Positions 1 to 7,839 of a stretch of 64,000 bases of DNA are shown here, in pieces. The notes beneath the pieces are model-generated. The model was given only the letters and a program-made list of their open reading frames with translations. It had not been told where the DNA came from and made no database searches. A program made the position numbers and the translations under genes. Source of the stretch: Halorhabdus sp. BNX81 (lineage in GTDB: Archaea; Halobacteriota; Halobacteria; Halobacteriales; Haloarculaceae); contig NZ_CP107254.1 of the NCBI RefSeq assembly GCF_029229925.1, forward strand, positions 868,001 to 932,000. Direction: 5' to 3'. Numbering within the stretch: the stretch's first letter is position 1; every line of letters starts with the position of its first letter.

Positions 1-239
1 CTTGCGTGCTGACCGTCCGGCCTGATTTCGACGCCCTCTGTCAACAGCGACGCCTCCGTCAATAGATCGAGTTTCCGGTAGGTGGTCGACAGCGGGATGT
101 CGCTCGCGTCGGAGATCTCCGAAGCTGTCATGGGTTCGTCGAGCTCCTCGACGATCCGGCGACACTCCGGATCGTCGAGTGCGTCGAGAACGGCCTGCAG
201 ATCGGGAGATTCGTCGGCTGCAAACGGATCGCGGACCAT
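1..239 (-). CDS. HTH transcriptional regulator, 3' end outside window (partial)
   Basis: Only the N-terminal 79 or so codons are present; the gene reads off the left edge on the minus strand. The protein begins MVRDPFAADESPDLQAVLDAL and continues with a winged-helix signature: the DDPECRRIVEEL segment (about residues 22-33), then a helix-turn-helix around residues 37-66 with MTASEISDASDIPLSTTYRK and LLTEASLLTEG. This is the layout of the many haloarchaeal ArsR/DUF7342-type one-domain regulators. The ATG at 239 is the only good start; a second ATG five bases upstream is out of frame. It is divergent from the rSAM-partner gene, so the 422-base gap may carry both promoters. Regulatory target and ligand are unknown. 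Confidence 0.75.
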   Translation of the reverse strand, partial: MVRDPFAADESPDLQAVLDALDDPECRRIVEELDEPMTASEISDASDIPLSTTYRKLDLLTEASLLTEGVEIRPDGQHA

Positions 240-661
240 TTCATTCCGACCCTCCCCGTCCTCTCGGGAATGCGGGTCCGGAATGGATGGGGATGGCACG
301 CGTTCGTCGAGACCGGTGCATATCACAGATTCGGCGCTTCACGGGAATTTGTGTTTCGGTTCGTCTCCCCTCACTCTTTCGTTACCGGATCGTCGAGCAT
401 CGCCGTCCTGACCGCTCGACACTGGCGAATCTCGACAGGGGATTCTATGCCAGTAATCGAAACGCTTCCTGGTTGTTTTGGCTTGCAAAAACCTCTCTAC
501 TTTGTGACGATAACGGTCCTGGATGCGGAAAATGTTGCCGGTTGTCCGATACAGATCCACCGATAGAATTCTTCTCGCGGGTGCATCAAAGCGATCCCTC
601 GCGTTCCCAGCGAGTGAGAATCAGCAGGATTGGTTTGTAGGTTCCTGGAGAAGTACGGGCG
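240..661. other. Intergenic region, no gene recognised
   Basis: This is the divergent gap between the HTH gene and the rSAM-partner gene. No open frame in it has haloarchaeal coding character: the conceptual proteins are rich in Ser, Arg and Cys and resemble no family. The final 40 bases, with a T-rich run near 629-640 about 25 bases before the ATG at 662, probably hold the promoter of the downstream pair. No RNA fold or repeat was recognised. Confidence 0.5.
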
Positions 662-919
662 ATGACAGCTAATGCGGACGGTCGACGCGAGGTGATCGAC
701 CAGCCGCGCGGCCGACACTCCCGCGAGTGGGAAGTGTTCGTCCGCGAGACGGTTGAGGATCCTCTCACTCATGTTGGTAGTGTCACGGCGGCGGAGAAAG
801 CAACTGCCCGCGAACAGGCTGAAACGCTGTTTTCGGATGTCGTTGCCGTCTGGCTTTGTCCCGGGAGTGCCGTCCAGCGGTACGCCGATCCGGAACTCGC
901 GCCGGGTGAGAGCGCATGA
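662..919 (+). CDS. rSAM-partnered protein, Htur_1727 family (candidate RiPP/substrate)
   Basis: This 85-residue protein carries the motif RGRHSREWEVFVRE (about residues 17-30), then DPLTHVGSVTA and an acidic tail. That matches the small haloarchaeal Htur_1727 family, known to me only as the gene always found beside a radical-SAM-like SPASM protein. Its stop overlaps the start of that partner by four bases (ATGA), so the two are translationally coupled. No membrane segment, signal peptide or Cys-rich core peptide is visible, so it may be a substrate, a chaperone or a recognition protein rather than a classic precursor peptide. The family call rests on recalled motif similarity and the neighbour. 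Confidence 0.75.
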   Translation: MTANADGRREVIDQPRGRHSREWEVFVRETVEDPLTHVGSVTAAEKATAREQAETLFSDVVAVWLCPGSAVQRYADPELAPGESA

Positions 920-2118
920 TCCCGGTCAGCGATCTTCTCGTCGACGTTGCGGACGATACGGGGGGGAGTACGACTGTGGGGGAGAGCGGTGAAGAAATCA
1001 CTGTGGCGGATCGGCACCATCCAATCGTCGTCTGGCACGTGACTGGCGCGAATAATCTCGACCCCGAGTACGGGGACGCCGGGGCTGGCCCTGGCCACGG
1101 CGACGGCGAGTTGACGACCGCGGAAGCGACGGCCGTCATCGAGGATCTCGCCGCCTACGGTGTGGCAGCGATCCGGTTTACCGGCGGTGAGCCACTATTG
1201 CGCGACGATCTCGAACCACTGATCGAGCGGGCAACCGATGCCGGTCTCCGGACGAAACTTTCGACAAACGGAACCTTACTCACTGACGAACGGGCCGAAT
1301 CCCTCGTGGCGGCTGGACTCGACGACATCGATGTCGCTATCGATGGGCTGCCGGACCATCACGACGAACTTTACGGCCGCGAGGGGGCATTCGATGACGC
1401 GCTCGATGGCATTCAGGCGGCCCAGGACGCGGGGCTCGATCCCGGTGTTCGCTTTACGCTCACCGAGGCCAACACGGCCGACATGGAGGAGCTCGTCGAT
1501 CTGCTCGCCCTCCAGGGTGTCGAACGCTTCCGGTTCCATCACCTCGAGTATAGCAGCCAGGACGAGGAAGTCATCGATCTCGACGTTGATCACGAGGCCC
1601 AGCGACGTGCCGTCCGGCGAGTCTGTGATATCACGCTGGACGCCCACGATCGTGGCCACGATGTCGAGACGCTACTCGACGGCAATTATGCTGATACGGG
1701 CTACGTCTATCAGTACGCACGCGAGGAGCTGAGTGAGGACCGCGCCGCGGCGATCCGGGACCGCCTGGAAGCCGACGGCGGCGATCCCGCCGGCGAGCGC
1801 ATCGCCGACATCGACTACCAGGGGAACGTCCATCTCACGCCGTACTGGCAGGAGTATTCGCTGGGGAACGTCCGGGACCGACCGTTCAGCGCCATCTGGG
1901 AGGACGAGTCCAACCCACTCCTGGCAAAGCTTCGGGACCGCAAGGAGTACGTCCCAGATCGATGCCCGGACTGTGAGTACTATGCGATGTGCCGCGGTGG
2001 CTCGCGCCATCGGGCACTCGCGGCCGAGGGCGACGTCTGGGCGCGCGACCCCCAGTGTTATCTCACCGACGAGGAGATCGGTCTGGACGCCGACGGCTCG
2101 CCCTCGTCTGCTGATTGA
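916..2118 (+). CDS. Pseudo-radical SAM / SPASM domain protein
   Basis: The 400-residue protein has a radical-SAM-like barrel: a W-x-V-T strand at residues 40-43, the GGEPLL motif at 90-95, TNGTLL near 117-122 and later barrel strands. The C-terminal SPASM region keeps Cys350, Cys353, Cys359 and Cys381. Where a radical SAM enzyme carries CxxxCxxC, this one reads GANNLDPEYGDAG; Asn46, Pro50 and Gly53 stand at the three cysteine positions. It therefore cannot hold the SAM-binding 4Fe-4S cluster in the usual way, although a SPASM cluster could still bind. I recall an established haloarchaeal 'pseudo-rSAM/SPASM' family of this kind paired with the Htur_1727 partner. It is coupled by overlap to the 85-residue gene. 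A likely role is recognition, or a cluster-bearing partner for another maturase; the reaction is unknown. Confidence 0.8.
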   Translation: MIPVSDLLVDVADDTGGSTTVGESGEEITVADRHHPIVVWHVTGANNLDPEYGDAGAGPGHGDGELTTAEATAVIEDLAAYGVAAIRFTGGEPLLRDDLEPLIERATDAGLRTKLSTNGTLLTDERAESLVAAGLDDIDVAIDGLPDHHDELYGREGAFDDALDGIQAAQDAGLDPGVRFTLTEANTADMEELVDLLALQGVERFRFHHLEYSSQDEEVIDLDVDHEAQRRAVRRVCDITLDAHDRGHDVETLLDGNYADTGYVYQYAREELSEDRAAAIRDRLEADGGDPAGERIADIDYQGNVHLTPYWQEYSLGNVRDRPFSAIWEDESNPLLAKLRDRKEYVPDRCPDCEYYAMCRGGSRHRALAAEGDVWARDPQCYLTDEEIGLDADGSPSSAD

Positions 2119-2202
2119 GCCGCTCGTTTTCCCGGATCCCCACTCCGGCGAATGCCACGGGGGATCGGGGTGCTTTTTGCCCTCGCCCGTGTACCCGGCC
2201 GT

Positions 2203-2889
2203 GTGCTTTCGGTCGAGTTGCATGCCCATTCGTCGCTGTCGTACGACGGACGGGATCCCGTCGAGAAATTGCTTGCCAGGGCAGCAGACGCGGGACTCGA
2301 CGCGCTTGCGGTCACCGATCACGACGAGATCGCGGCGAGCCTTCGGGCAGTCGAGTTGGCCCCCGAGTACGGCCTGCTCGGGATTCCGGGGATGGAAGTG
2401 ACCAGCGCCGCGGGCCACGTCCTCGCGCTCGGGGTCGACGAACAGATTCCGGACGGCCTTCCGTTCGAGACGACACTCGATCGGATCCACGACCAGGACG
2501 GCGTGGCGGTCGTCCCGCATCCGTTTCAGGAATCCCGGAGCGGAGTGATGGCAAACATCTCCCGCGCCGAGTTGGCGCAGGCTGACGCCATCGAGGTGTA
2601 CAATTCCCGACTGCTGACCGGGCGGGCCAATCGCCAGGCTCGGACGTTCGCTCGCGAACACGGGGTTCCCCAGACTGCCGGCAGCGACGCCCATATCAGC
2701 GAGATGGTCGGCCGGGCCGTCACGCTCGTCGAGACCGACGAGTGCTCGGTCCCGGCGATCCTCGCGGCGATCCGGGACGGACGCACCCACATCGAGGGGC
2801 GACGAACGCCCTGGCACATCAGCTTCCGACAGGCAGCCGGCGGCGCGAAACGCAAGGCTCGGGAGCGCCTCGCCTCGCTGTTCGAGTGA
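2203..2889 (+). CDS. PHP-domain metal-dependent phosphoesterase
   Basis: The 228-residue protein has the full PHP metal-ligand set: HAH at 7-9, TDHD at 38-41, GMEV at 63-66, PHP at 105-107 and SDAH at 161-164. Such stand-alone PHP proteins hydrolyse phosphoesters (several act on nucleoside or oligonucleotide phosphates); the substrate here is not known. I chose the GTG at 2203, giving the usual start LSVELHAHSS. The frame is open to an ATG at 2152, but those 17 extra residues are untypical. Two bases after its stop follows the asparagine-synthase-like gene, so the two are probably one transcript. Confidence 0.85.
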   Translation: MLSVELHAHSSLSYDGRDPVEKLLARAADAGLDALAVTDHDEIAASLRAVELAPEYGLLGIPGMEVTSAAGHVLALGVDEQIPDGLPFETTLDRIHDQDGVAVVPHPFQESRSGVMANISRAELAQADAIEVYNSRLLTGRANRQARTFAREHGVPQTAGSDAHISEMVGRAVTLVETDECSVPAILAAIRDGRTHIEGRRTPWHISFRQAAGGAKRKARERLASLFE

Positions 2890-2891
2890 CG

Positions 2892-4001
2892 ATGGCTGGC
2901 AACCCCGTCGACTCAGGGGCGACGAGACTCCAGGGAGCCGACCCGGATGTCGTCCGGGCGGCGATCGACTCGCGCGATCCACTGCCCGGGACCAGGGGGT
3001 TTGCCGGGCTGGTTGACGGCCGGCTCGTCCGGGACGTGCTCGGTCGATATCCACTCTTCGTCGAACGGAACGACCCGACGACGTGGGCGTTCGAACCGGG
3101 CAACCTTTTGGCACCGGTTGCCGTCCCGGCTGGCCACGTCCAGGACCATCAGGGATTCACGCAATACTGGACGCTCCCGGAGCCATCGTTACAGCGCGGA
3201 CGCGACGCGATCGAGACCGTCCGTTCTGCACTCAAAACAGCGCTGGGTACCGTCGAGACGGGCGGACTCGCCGTCGCGTTTTCCGGCGGTGTCGATTCTG
3301 CACTTCTCGCGGCCAGACTGGATGTTCCGCTGTACGTCGCCGGCTTCCCCGACAGTCACGATATTGCGGCGGCCAGGGAGGCTGCCGCGTTTCTCGATGC
3401 GGACCTTCGCGTCGTCGAACTCGATCACGAGACGCTCAGAGCGCGCGTCCCGGATGTCGTCGCGGCGACGGGACGAACCAACGCGATGGATGTCGAGATC
3501 GCCCTCCCGCTGTATCAGGTGGCTTCGACGGCCGCCGGCGACGGGTTCGACCGCCTGGCCGTCGGCCAAGGGGCCGACGAACTGTTCGGGGGCTATGCCA
3601 AGGTCGCGAATCCATCGGCACACTCTCGCGTCGCGGCTGATACTGTCCGGGCGGCTCGTCGTGAGGGACTAGAGACACTTCCGGATCAGTTAGAACGCGA
3701 CGTTCTGGCGATTCGTGCCGGCGGCGTCGAACCCGTCGCGCCGCTACTCAACGACCGCGTCGTCGAATCGGCACTTTCGTTGCCTGGATCGTTACTCGTC
3801 TCTGCCCGAGGTGACCGGAAGTATGCGTTCCGACTTGCCAGCCGGGCCTGGGTCCCCGATCGAATCGCGTTCAGGGGAAAAAAGGCACTCCAGTATGGAA
3901 GCCTCGTCGCGCGCGAACTCGACCGCCTGGCTCGGCAGGCAGGGTTCAAGCGTCGCATGGACGATCACGTCACGCAATACGTCGAATCGATCGAAGATTA
4001 A
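2892..4001 (+). CDS. Asparagine synthase-like ATP pyrophosphatase domain protein
   Basis: The 369-residue protein carries an N-type PP-loop, SGGVDS at 131-136, and the synthetase-domain signature GQGADELFGGY at 225-235, as in AsnB. The N-terminal 120 residues do not begin with Met-Cys and show no complete class II glutaminase, so ammonia or another amine must be the nitrogen donor, or the substrate differs from aspartate. In haloarchaea such short AsnB-like proteins are distinct from the full-length asparagine synthetase. The ATG at 2892 directly follows the PHP stop; an upstream open frame to 2742 overlaps the PHP gene and is not used. Confidence 0.8.
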   Translation: MAGNPVDSGATRLQGADPDVVRAAIDSRDPLPGTRGFAGLVDGRLVRDVLGRYPLFVERNDPTTWAFEPGNLLAPVAVPAGHVQDHQGFTQYWTLPEPSLQRGRDAIETVRSALKTALGTVETGGLAVAFSGGVDSALLAARLDVPLYVAGFPDSHDIAAAREAAAFLDADLRVVELDHETLRARVPDVVAATGRTNAMDVEIALPLYQVASTAAGDGFDRLAVGQGADELFGGYAKVANPSAHSRVAADTVRAARREGLETLPDQLERDVLAIRAGGVEPVAPLLNDRVVESALSLPGSLLVSARGDRKYAFRLASRAWVPDRIAFRGKKALQYGSLVARELDRLARQAGFKRRMDDHVTQYVESIED

Positions 4002-4466
4002 GAGAACGGCGGACCGGACGAATCGGGGGGTATCGGGCCATCGGGGGAGAAGGCCCGACACATTACGTGGCAATTGACGCGGCGTATCGCCGGGGGCAAT
4101 CGTCCGATCCAATTATGTCATGTAGGAGGTTACTTGTAAAACTTTCGTATATGTATTTGAATGTGAATGACTATTCAATCATCGCATTTCTGTGTCTCTG
4201 CTTGTCGCTTTGCTCGAATCATCTCAAAGATGGACGACTTCTGTCTCCTACACACGGTATGTTACAAGCCTCCATGGATGGGGGCCCTCCGATTCGAACC
4301 CGAGAAAACCGACCTGTTCTTCCAGGGGTCAGCTGGGTGCTCTCGCTTTAGACTGCTTCGTTGGGGCACACGCCGGTCGCGTATTCGTCCACATACCACA
4401 ACTACGCTTCTCGATATCATCGAATCGAAACATAACTTCTATTGAACGAGAGTCCAACATGATGGT
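4002..4466. other. Intergenic region with a T-arm-like sequence
   Basis: No convincing gene lies here. A more AT-rich patch (about 4120-4200) contrasts with the surrounding DNA. On the minus strand, 4280-4300 contains GGGTTCGAATC, which looks like a tRNA T-arm, and it is followed by a GGGCCCCCATCCA-like end, but no matching 5' half or anticodon arm is visible. It could be the leftover of an integration at a tRNA 3' end, or chance. Confidence 0.35.
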
Positions 4467-5303
4467 ATGGGGCTACGTGACCGATGGCGAAGAGTTGTCT
4501 CTCCCGTCCTCGTGTGGGCCAAACGCAGTCTCATCCTCGGTCTCGTCATCGGCCTGTTCGTCGTCGGCATCTCAGCGACGGTCGGCACTGGCATACCGGC
4601 TATTGATACTACGACAGCGATCATTACTGATTCCGAACGAGACATTTTCCACAACGAAGATGCCCTCGATGAAGGCACGATTCCGGGCGAACAATCCACA
4701 CCCAGCGACGGAGGAACCGCAATTGCTCACGATGCCCTCACCGGGGAGGGGACGCCGAGCAGCCAGGTGGATCCGGATGCCGCCCAGACCACGAATGACC
4801 GGGAGATAGTGAACGCTGCTCGAATAAACCAGACTCAAATCGAATCCCAGGTCCATCAGTTCATCAACGAGGAACGCTCTGAACGGGGGCTAGCTTCTCT
4901 TTCTTTCAATGATGCACTACAAGAGATCGCTCGATATCATAGCCAAGATATGGCTGAAAGACGGTATTTCGCTCATACGGCTCCGGGCGGTGAGGACATG
5001 GGGGCCCGATATTCGAGGTTTGACTTCCAGTGTGAAGTGCAGATATCCGACCGGCAATATGCAACTGGGGCCGAAAATATCGCATACACCTATGCTGATA
5101 CCAACGTCGTGACCGATGGCGGCACGGTAAATTACAATCGCAACGAAACTCGCATCGCGCAGGGCCTCGTCGACGGGTGGATGAACTCCCCTGGCCACCG
5201 TGCGAACATTCTCAAATCTTACTGGCAATCCGAGGGGATTGGGATTGCGATCACGGAGACGGACGAAGGCATCCGAGTCTACGCCACCCAGAATTTCTGT
5301 TGA
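4467..5303 (+). CDS. CAP/SCP-domain exported protein
   Basis: The 278-residue protein has a positively charged N terminus, a membrane anchor or signal helix at about 21-40, an acidic Ser/Thr linker to about 115 and a CAP (SCP/PR-1) domain from about 124 to the end. CAP signatures are HTAPGGEDMGARYS with His170, GAENIAY with Glu203, and WMNSPGHRANIL with His244, the conserved His/Glu cavity residues. The protein is probably held on the outer face of the cell membrane. Archaeal CAP proteins have no proven activity; related bacterial ones bind or cleave other molecules outside the cell. Codon use is less GC-rich than in neighbouring housekeeping genes, and the gene sits between a gene-poor gap and a tRNA, so it looks accessory. 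Confidence 0.85.
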   Translation: MGLRDRWRRVVSPVLVWAKRSLILGLVIGLFVVGISATVGTGIPAIDTTTAIITDSERDIFHNEDALDEGTIPGEQSTPSDGGTAIAHDALTGEGTPSSQVDPDAAQTTNDREIVNAARINQTQIESQVHQFINEERSERGLASLSFNDALQEIARYHSQDMAERRYFAHTAPGGEDMGARYSRFDFQCEVQISDRQYATGAENIAYTYADTNVVTDGGTVNYNRNETRIAQGLVDGWMNSPGHRANILKSYWQSEGIGIAITETDEGIRVYATQNFC

Positions 5304-5345
5304 TGACCTCCCGGAGTCATTTTCCTCACAAGCGGGCGAGACTGA

Positions 5346-5418
5346 GCGGCGATATCGTCGCCGCGAAGGTTGAGAGACGATCGCGTCTCTCAGGACTGGG
5401 CGAATCCGGAGGATTCGC
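5346..5418. repeat. Three consecutive perfect hairpins
   Basis: Immediately after the CAP gene come three inverted repeats: 5346-5364 (seven-base stems GCGGCGA/TCGCCGC), 5371-5392 (nine-base stems TGAGAGACG/CGTCTCTCA, loop ATCG) and 5400-5418 (eight-base stems GCGAATCC/GGATTCGC, loop GGA). They resemble the short palindromes found between haloarchaeal genes and could act at the RNA level as processing or termination structures. Similar hairpins with three-base loops occur after nuoI. Confidence 0.6.
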
Positions 5419-5456
5419 GAAGGTCGCCGAGGGAACGAGACGAACGAAGTGAGTCG

Positions 5457-5480
5457 AGTGGACTCGGCGGGATTTGAACC
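5457..5480 (-). repeat. Copy of the tRNA-Ala 3' end (att-like)
   Basis: The 24 bases here are identical to 5625-5648, which hold the acceptor strand and part of the T-arm of the tRNA-Ala gene, in the same orientation. The match stops inside the T-stem. A partial 3' copy downstream of an intact tRNA is the classic trace of integrase-mediated insertion, but only about 145 bases separate the copies and no integrase is present, so any element is gone. Confidence 0.6.
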
Positions 5481-5626
5481 AGAGGAAGACGGTCCGGGGT
5501 GCTCGCTCACTCCGTTCGCTCCGCTCCCGGGGCTGCGACTTCCAGGGGTTCAAATCCGGCCGTCGTCGCTTTACACACCCGGCGCTGGCGTTCACTTCGT
5601 TCACGCAGTCGCCGGGAGAAGTTCAG

Positions 5627-5698
5627 TGGACTCGGCGGGATTTGAACCCGCGGCCTTCCCCGTGCCAGGGGGATGATCTACCGCTGATCTACGAGCCC
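5627..5698 (-). tRNA. tRNA-Ala (anticodon GGC)
   Basis: This 72-base minus-strand gene folds as a full cloverleaf: acceptor GGGCTCG/CGAGTCC (one G-T pair) with discriminator A, D-stem GATC/GATC, anticodon stem TCCCC/GGGGA with loop CTGGCAC (anticodon GGC, reading GCC and GCU), and T-stem GCGGG/CCCGC with loop TTCAAAT. No intron is present and CCA is not encoded. Confidence 0.95.
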
Positions 5699-5987
5699 GC
5701 GTCAACACCGCTACGTTTCCGGTGAGTTTTCTTAAACCCATCGAAGCCCGGCGTTCGGGGACGCCAACGAGTAGAAACCGTTTAGTGGCCAAGCCACCAG
5801 TTATCGCTTGGGAACACACGACCGCAAATCTGACGCGTCGCGCAGGTGTCTCAGACACTTTCGGCCTCTTTCGCCGGGCGCGACTTGGGATTGCGGACGT
5901 GTCCGGCAGGGATCGTCGGCCCGACCAGTCGGTCGCGTCGCTCGATCCGTGCCACACGTGGCGGTCTGTGGTGTTCCAATTTAGACC

Positions 5988-6452
5988 ATGGCACGAATGC
6001 ATACACGCCGCCGCGGCTCGTCCGATTCGGACAAGCCAGTGGCAGATGACCCACCGGAGTGGAGCGACGTAGACGAAGACGCGATCGAGGAGCGCGTCGT
6101 CGAGCTCGCCGAACAGGGCCACAGCCCGAGCGAGATCGGCGTCAAGTTGCGCGACGAAGGCGTCCAGGGGACACCGATCCCGGACGTCTCGCTGGCCACC
6201 GGCAAGAAGGTGACCGAGATCCTCGAAGACAACGACGCCGACCCCGAGATTCCGGAGGACCTCCGGAACCTGATGGAGCGGGCCGTGCGCCTCCGGGAGC
6301 ACATGAACGACAACCCCGGCGACGCCCAGAACAAGCGCGCGCTCCAGAACACGGAGTCGAAGATCCGCCGTCTCGTCGACTACTACCACGGCGACAAACT
6401 CGACGAGGACTTCACCTACAGCTACGACGTCGCTGTCGAACTCCTCGAATAG
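5988..6452 (+). CDS. rps15: 30S ribosomal protein S15
   Basis: The 154-residue protein begins MARMHTRRRGSSDSDKP and has the archaeal/eukaryotic S15 (uS15) arrangement. An N-terminal extension contains the EQGHSPSEIGVKLRDEGVQG helix region; the S15 core follows, with LRNLMERAVRLREHM and the SKIRRLVDYYHG motif. Length is typical. It is the first gene of the S15 / RecJ-like / Pcc1 / S3Ae operon, whose second gene starts at the base after its stop. Confidence 0.97.
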   Translation: MARMHTRRRGSSDSDKPVADDPPEWSDVDEDAIEERVVELAEQGHSPSEIGVKLRDEGVQGTPIPDVSLATGKKVTEILEDNDADPEIPEDLRNLMERAVRLREHMNDNPGDAQNKRALQNTESKIRRLVDYYHGDKLDEDFTYSYDVAVELLE

Positions 6453-7601
6453 ATGTCCACCACCGGTCGCCAGTCAGGAGACGGGGCTCACGACGCCGCC
6501 AGCAGCCTCCGCGAGGCTGGACTCGTCCACCTCGCCCCTGCAGCGACCGGTGACGCCATCGCCGCGACGGGCGTCCTCGCCCGTGCGCTTGATGCCGTCG
6601 ACGTCCCGTTCCAGATCAGCGTCGTCCAGACGCCAGCGGACGCCGCTCGCGCGACTGAAGCGGATCGAACCGTCGCACTCGGCCGAGCGAGTCCGGACGC
6701 GGATCGGACGCTCGGTTCGGGTCGACCGGCTAGCGTGGCGGCCTTCGAGGTTGCCCGGTCGCTCGATGCGACGATAACGGAGTCGGCTGATGTCGCCACA
6801 CTTGCCGCGACGGGCGTTGTTGGGGCCGGCGAGGAGCCGACTGACCCGATCGCCGAGGCACTCGAAGAGGCCGATATCGAGCGTCGACCGGGCGCGGCCG
6901 TCCCGACGGCTGACCTCGCCGATGGACTCGCTCATTCGACGCTCGTCCACGCGCCCTTCTCGGGTGATCCGGAGGCGGCCAGGGCGACGCTCACCGAACA
7001 CGACGCAGCCGACCCGGGGGACGACGAAGCGCGTCGTCGCACGGCGTCGGTCGTCGCGTTGACGGCTGTCGACGCCGCGGACGCTGACACCCGGGCCGCA
7101 ATGGCCGTCGAAGACGTCCTTCGGCCATACGCGGGCGGCCCGTTCGAAACCGTCGGTGGGTACGCGGACGTCCTCGACGCCGCTGTGCGTGAACAACCAG
7201 GCGTCGCAATCGCGCTGGCACTCGGCCACGACGCAGTCTCCGAGGCAGCGCTGTCGGCCTGGCGAACCCACGCCGAGCGAGCCCACGACGCCGTTCGGGA
7301 CGCGACCGTCCGGCGACACGCTGGACTCGTCGTCGCAGATGTCGACGGCCCGGCTTCCACTGTCGCCCGCCTGCTGCGGGACTTCCGTTCGCCCGAGCCG
7401 CTCGCGCTCGTCGCCGACGGCGACCGCGCCGTTCTGGCGGCAGTCCCTGAGTACGACGCACGCGCGACCCTCGAATCGGCCACCGCGTCGATCGAGCACA
7501 CGGGAGACGTCATCGGTGACGCCGACCGGGCGCACCTGACTGTCTCCGGCGCAACCGAGACGCTGGTCGCGGCCGTTCGCGAGGTGACCGCCGATGCGTG
7601 A
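6453..7601 (+). CDS. RecJ-like protein with degenerate DHH motif
   Basis: The 382-residue acidic, Ala-rich protein sits at the position where haloarchaeal genomes carry a RecJ-like gene, between S15 and Pcc1. The N-terminal segment LVHLAPAATGDAIAATGVLARAL (residues 24-46) aligns with the DHH-family first motif, but the metal-binding HxDxDG is replaced by LAPAATGDA. No later DHH motif is visible, so nuclease activity is unlikely. Archaeal RecJ-like proteins associate with GINS/MCM; a structural role there or in the KEOPS neighbourhood is inference. It abuts S15 and overlaps pcc1 by eight bases (ATGCGTGA). Confidence 0.65.
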   Translation: MSTTGRQSGDGAHDAASSLREAGLVHLAPAATGDAIAATGVLARALDAVDVPFQISVVQTPADAARATEADRTVALGRASPDADRTLGSGRPASVAAFEVARSLDATITESADVATLAATGVVGAGEEPTDPIAEALEEADIERRPGAAVPTADLADGLAHSTLVHAPFSGDPEAARATLTEHDAADPGDDEARRRTASVVALTAVDAADADTRAAMAVEDVLRPYAGGPFETVGGYADVLDAAVREQPGVAIALALGHDAVSEAALSAWRTHAERAHDAVRDATVRRHAGLVVADVDGPASTVARLLRDFRSPEPLALVADGDRAVLAAVPEYDARATLESATASIEHTGDVIGDADRAHLTVSGATETLVAAVREVTADA

Positions 7602-7839
7602 GCGCCGAGCGACGATCAGGACGACCCACGAGGACGAAGAGACGGCGTCGCGGATCGCCGCGGCGCTGGCACCGGACAACACCGCGGAGATGACGACGAC
7701 AGTCGAGGCGGCGACCGTCGAGACGACGATCGACCGGGAGACGACTCCTGGACTCGCCGCGACGGTCGACGACTACGTCGTGAACCTCTCCGTCGCCGTA
7801 CAGCTATCGAACGAGAAGACACACCCTACTCATGAGTGA
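7594..7839 (+). CDS. pcc1: KEOPS complex subunit Pcc1
   Basis: This small 81-residue protein fits the Pcc1 fold: two beta strands with RRATIRTTHEDEETASRIAAAL at the start, and a C-terminal VDDYVVNLSVAVQL segment that forms the dimer helix. Pcc1 is the dimerisation subunit of KEOPS, which makes the t6A modification at position 37 of ANN-decoding tRNAs. The start overlaps the RecJ-like stop and its own stop overlaps the S3Ae start (ATGAGTGA), so the whole operon is translationally chained. Identification rests on length, motif pattern and the conserved neighbourhood. Confidence 0.85.
   Translation: MRERRATIRTTHEDEETASRIAAALAPDNTAEMTTTVEAATVETTIDRETTPGLAATVDDYVVNLSVAVQLSNEKTHPTHE

Noticed and set aside
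2152..2202. Upstream ATG start for the PHP gene
   Set aside because: The extra 17 residues precede the conserved LSVELHAHSS start and look non-coding; the GTG at 2203 is preferred.
1672..3114. Long open frame on the minus strand (480 codons)
   Set aside because: It lies antisense to the pseudo-radical-SAM, PHP and asparagine-synthase-like genes and encodes an Arg/Gly-rich sequence without family features; long antisense frames are normal in GC-rich DNA.
4262..4345. Possible tRNA on the minus strand
   Set aside because: Only a T-arm-like GGGTTCGAATC and a CCA-like end are visible; there is no pairing 5' acceptor strand, D-arm or anticodon arm.
4467..5698. Intact integrative element at tRNA-Ala
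   Set aside because: The duplicated tRNA end lies only 145 bases from the tRNA and no integrase, replication or virion gene is present; the CAP gene is outside the repeat pair.
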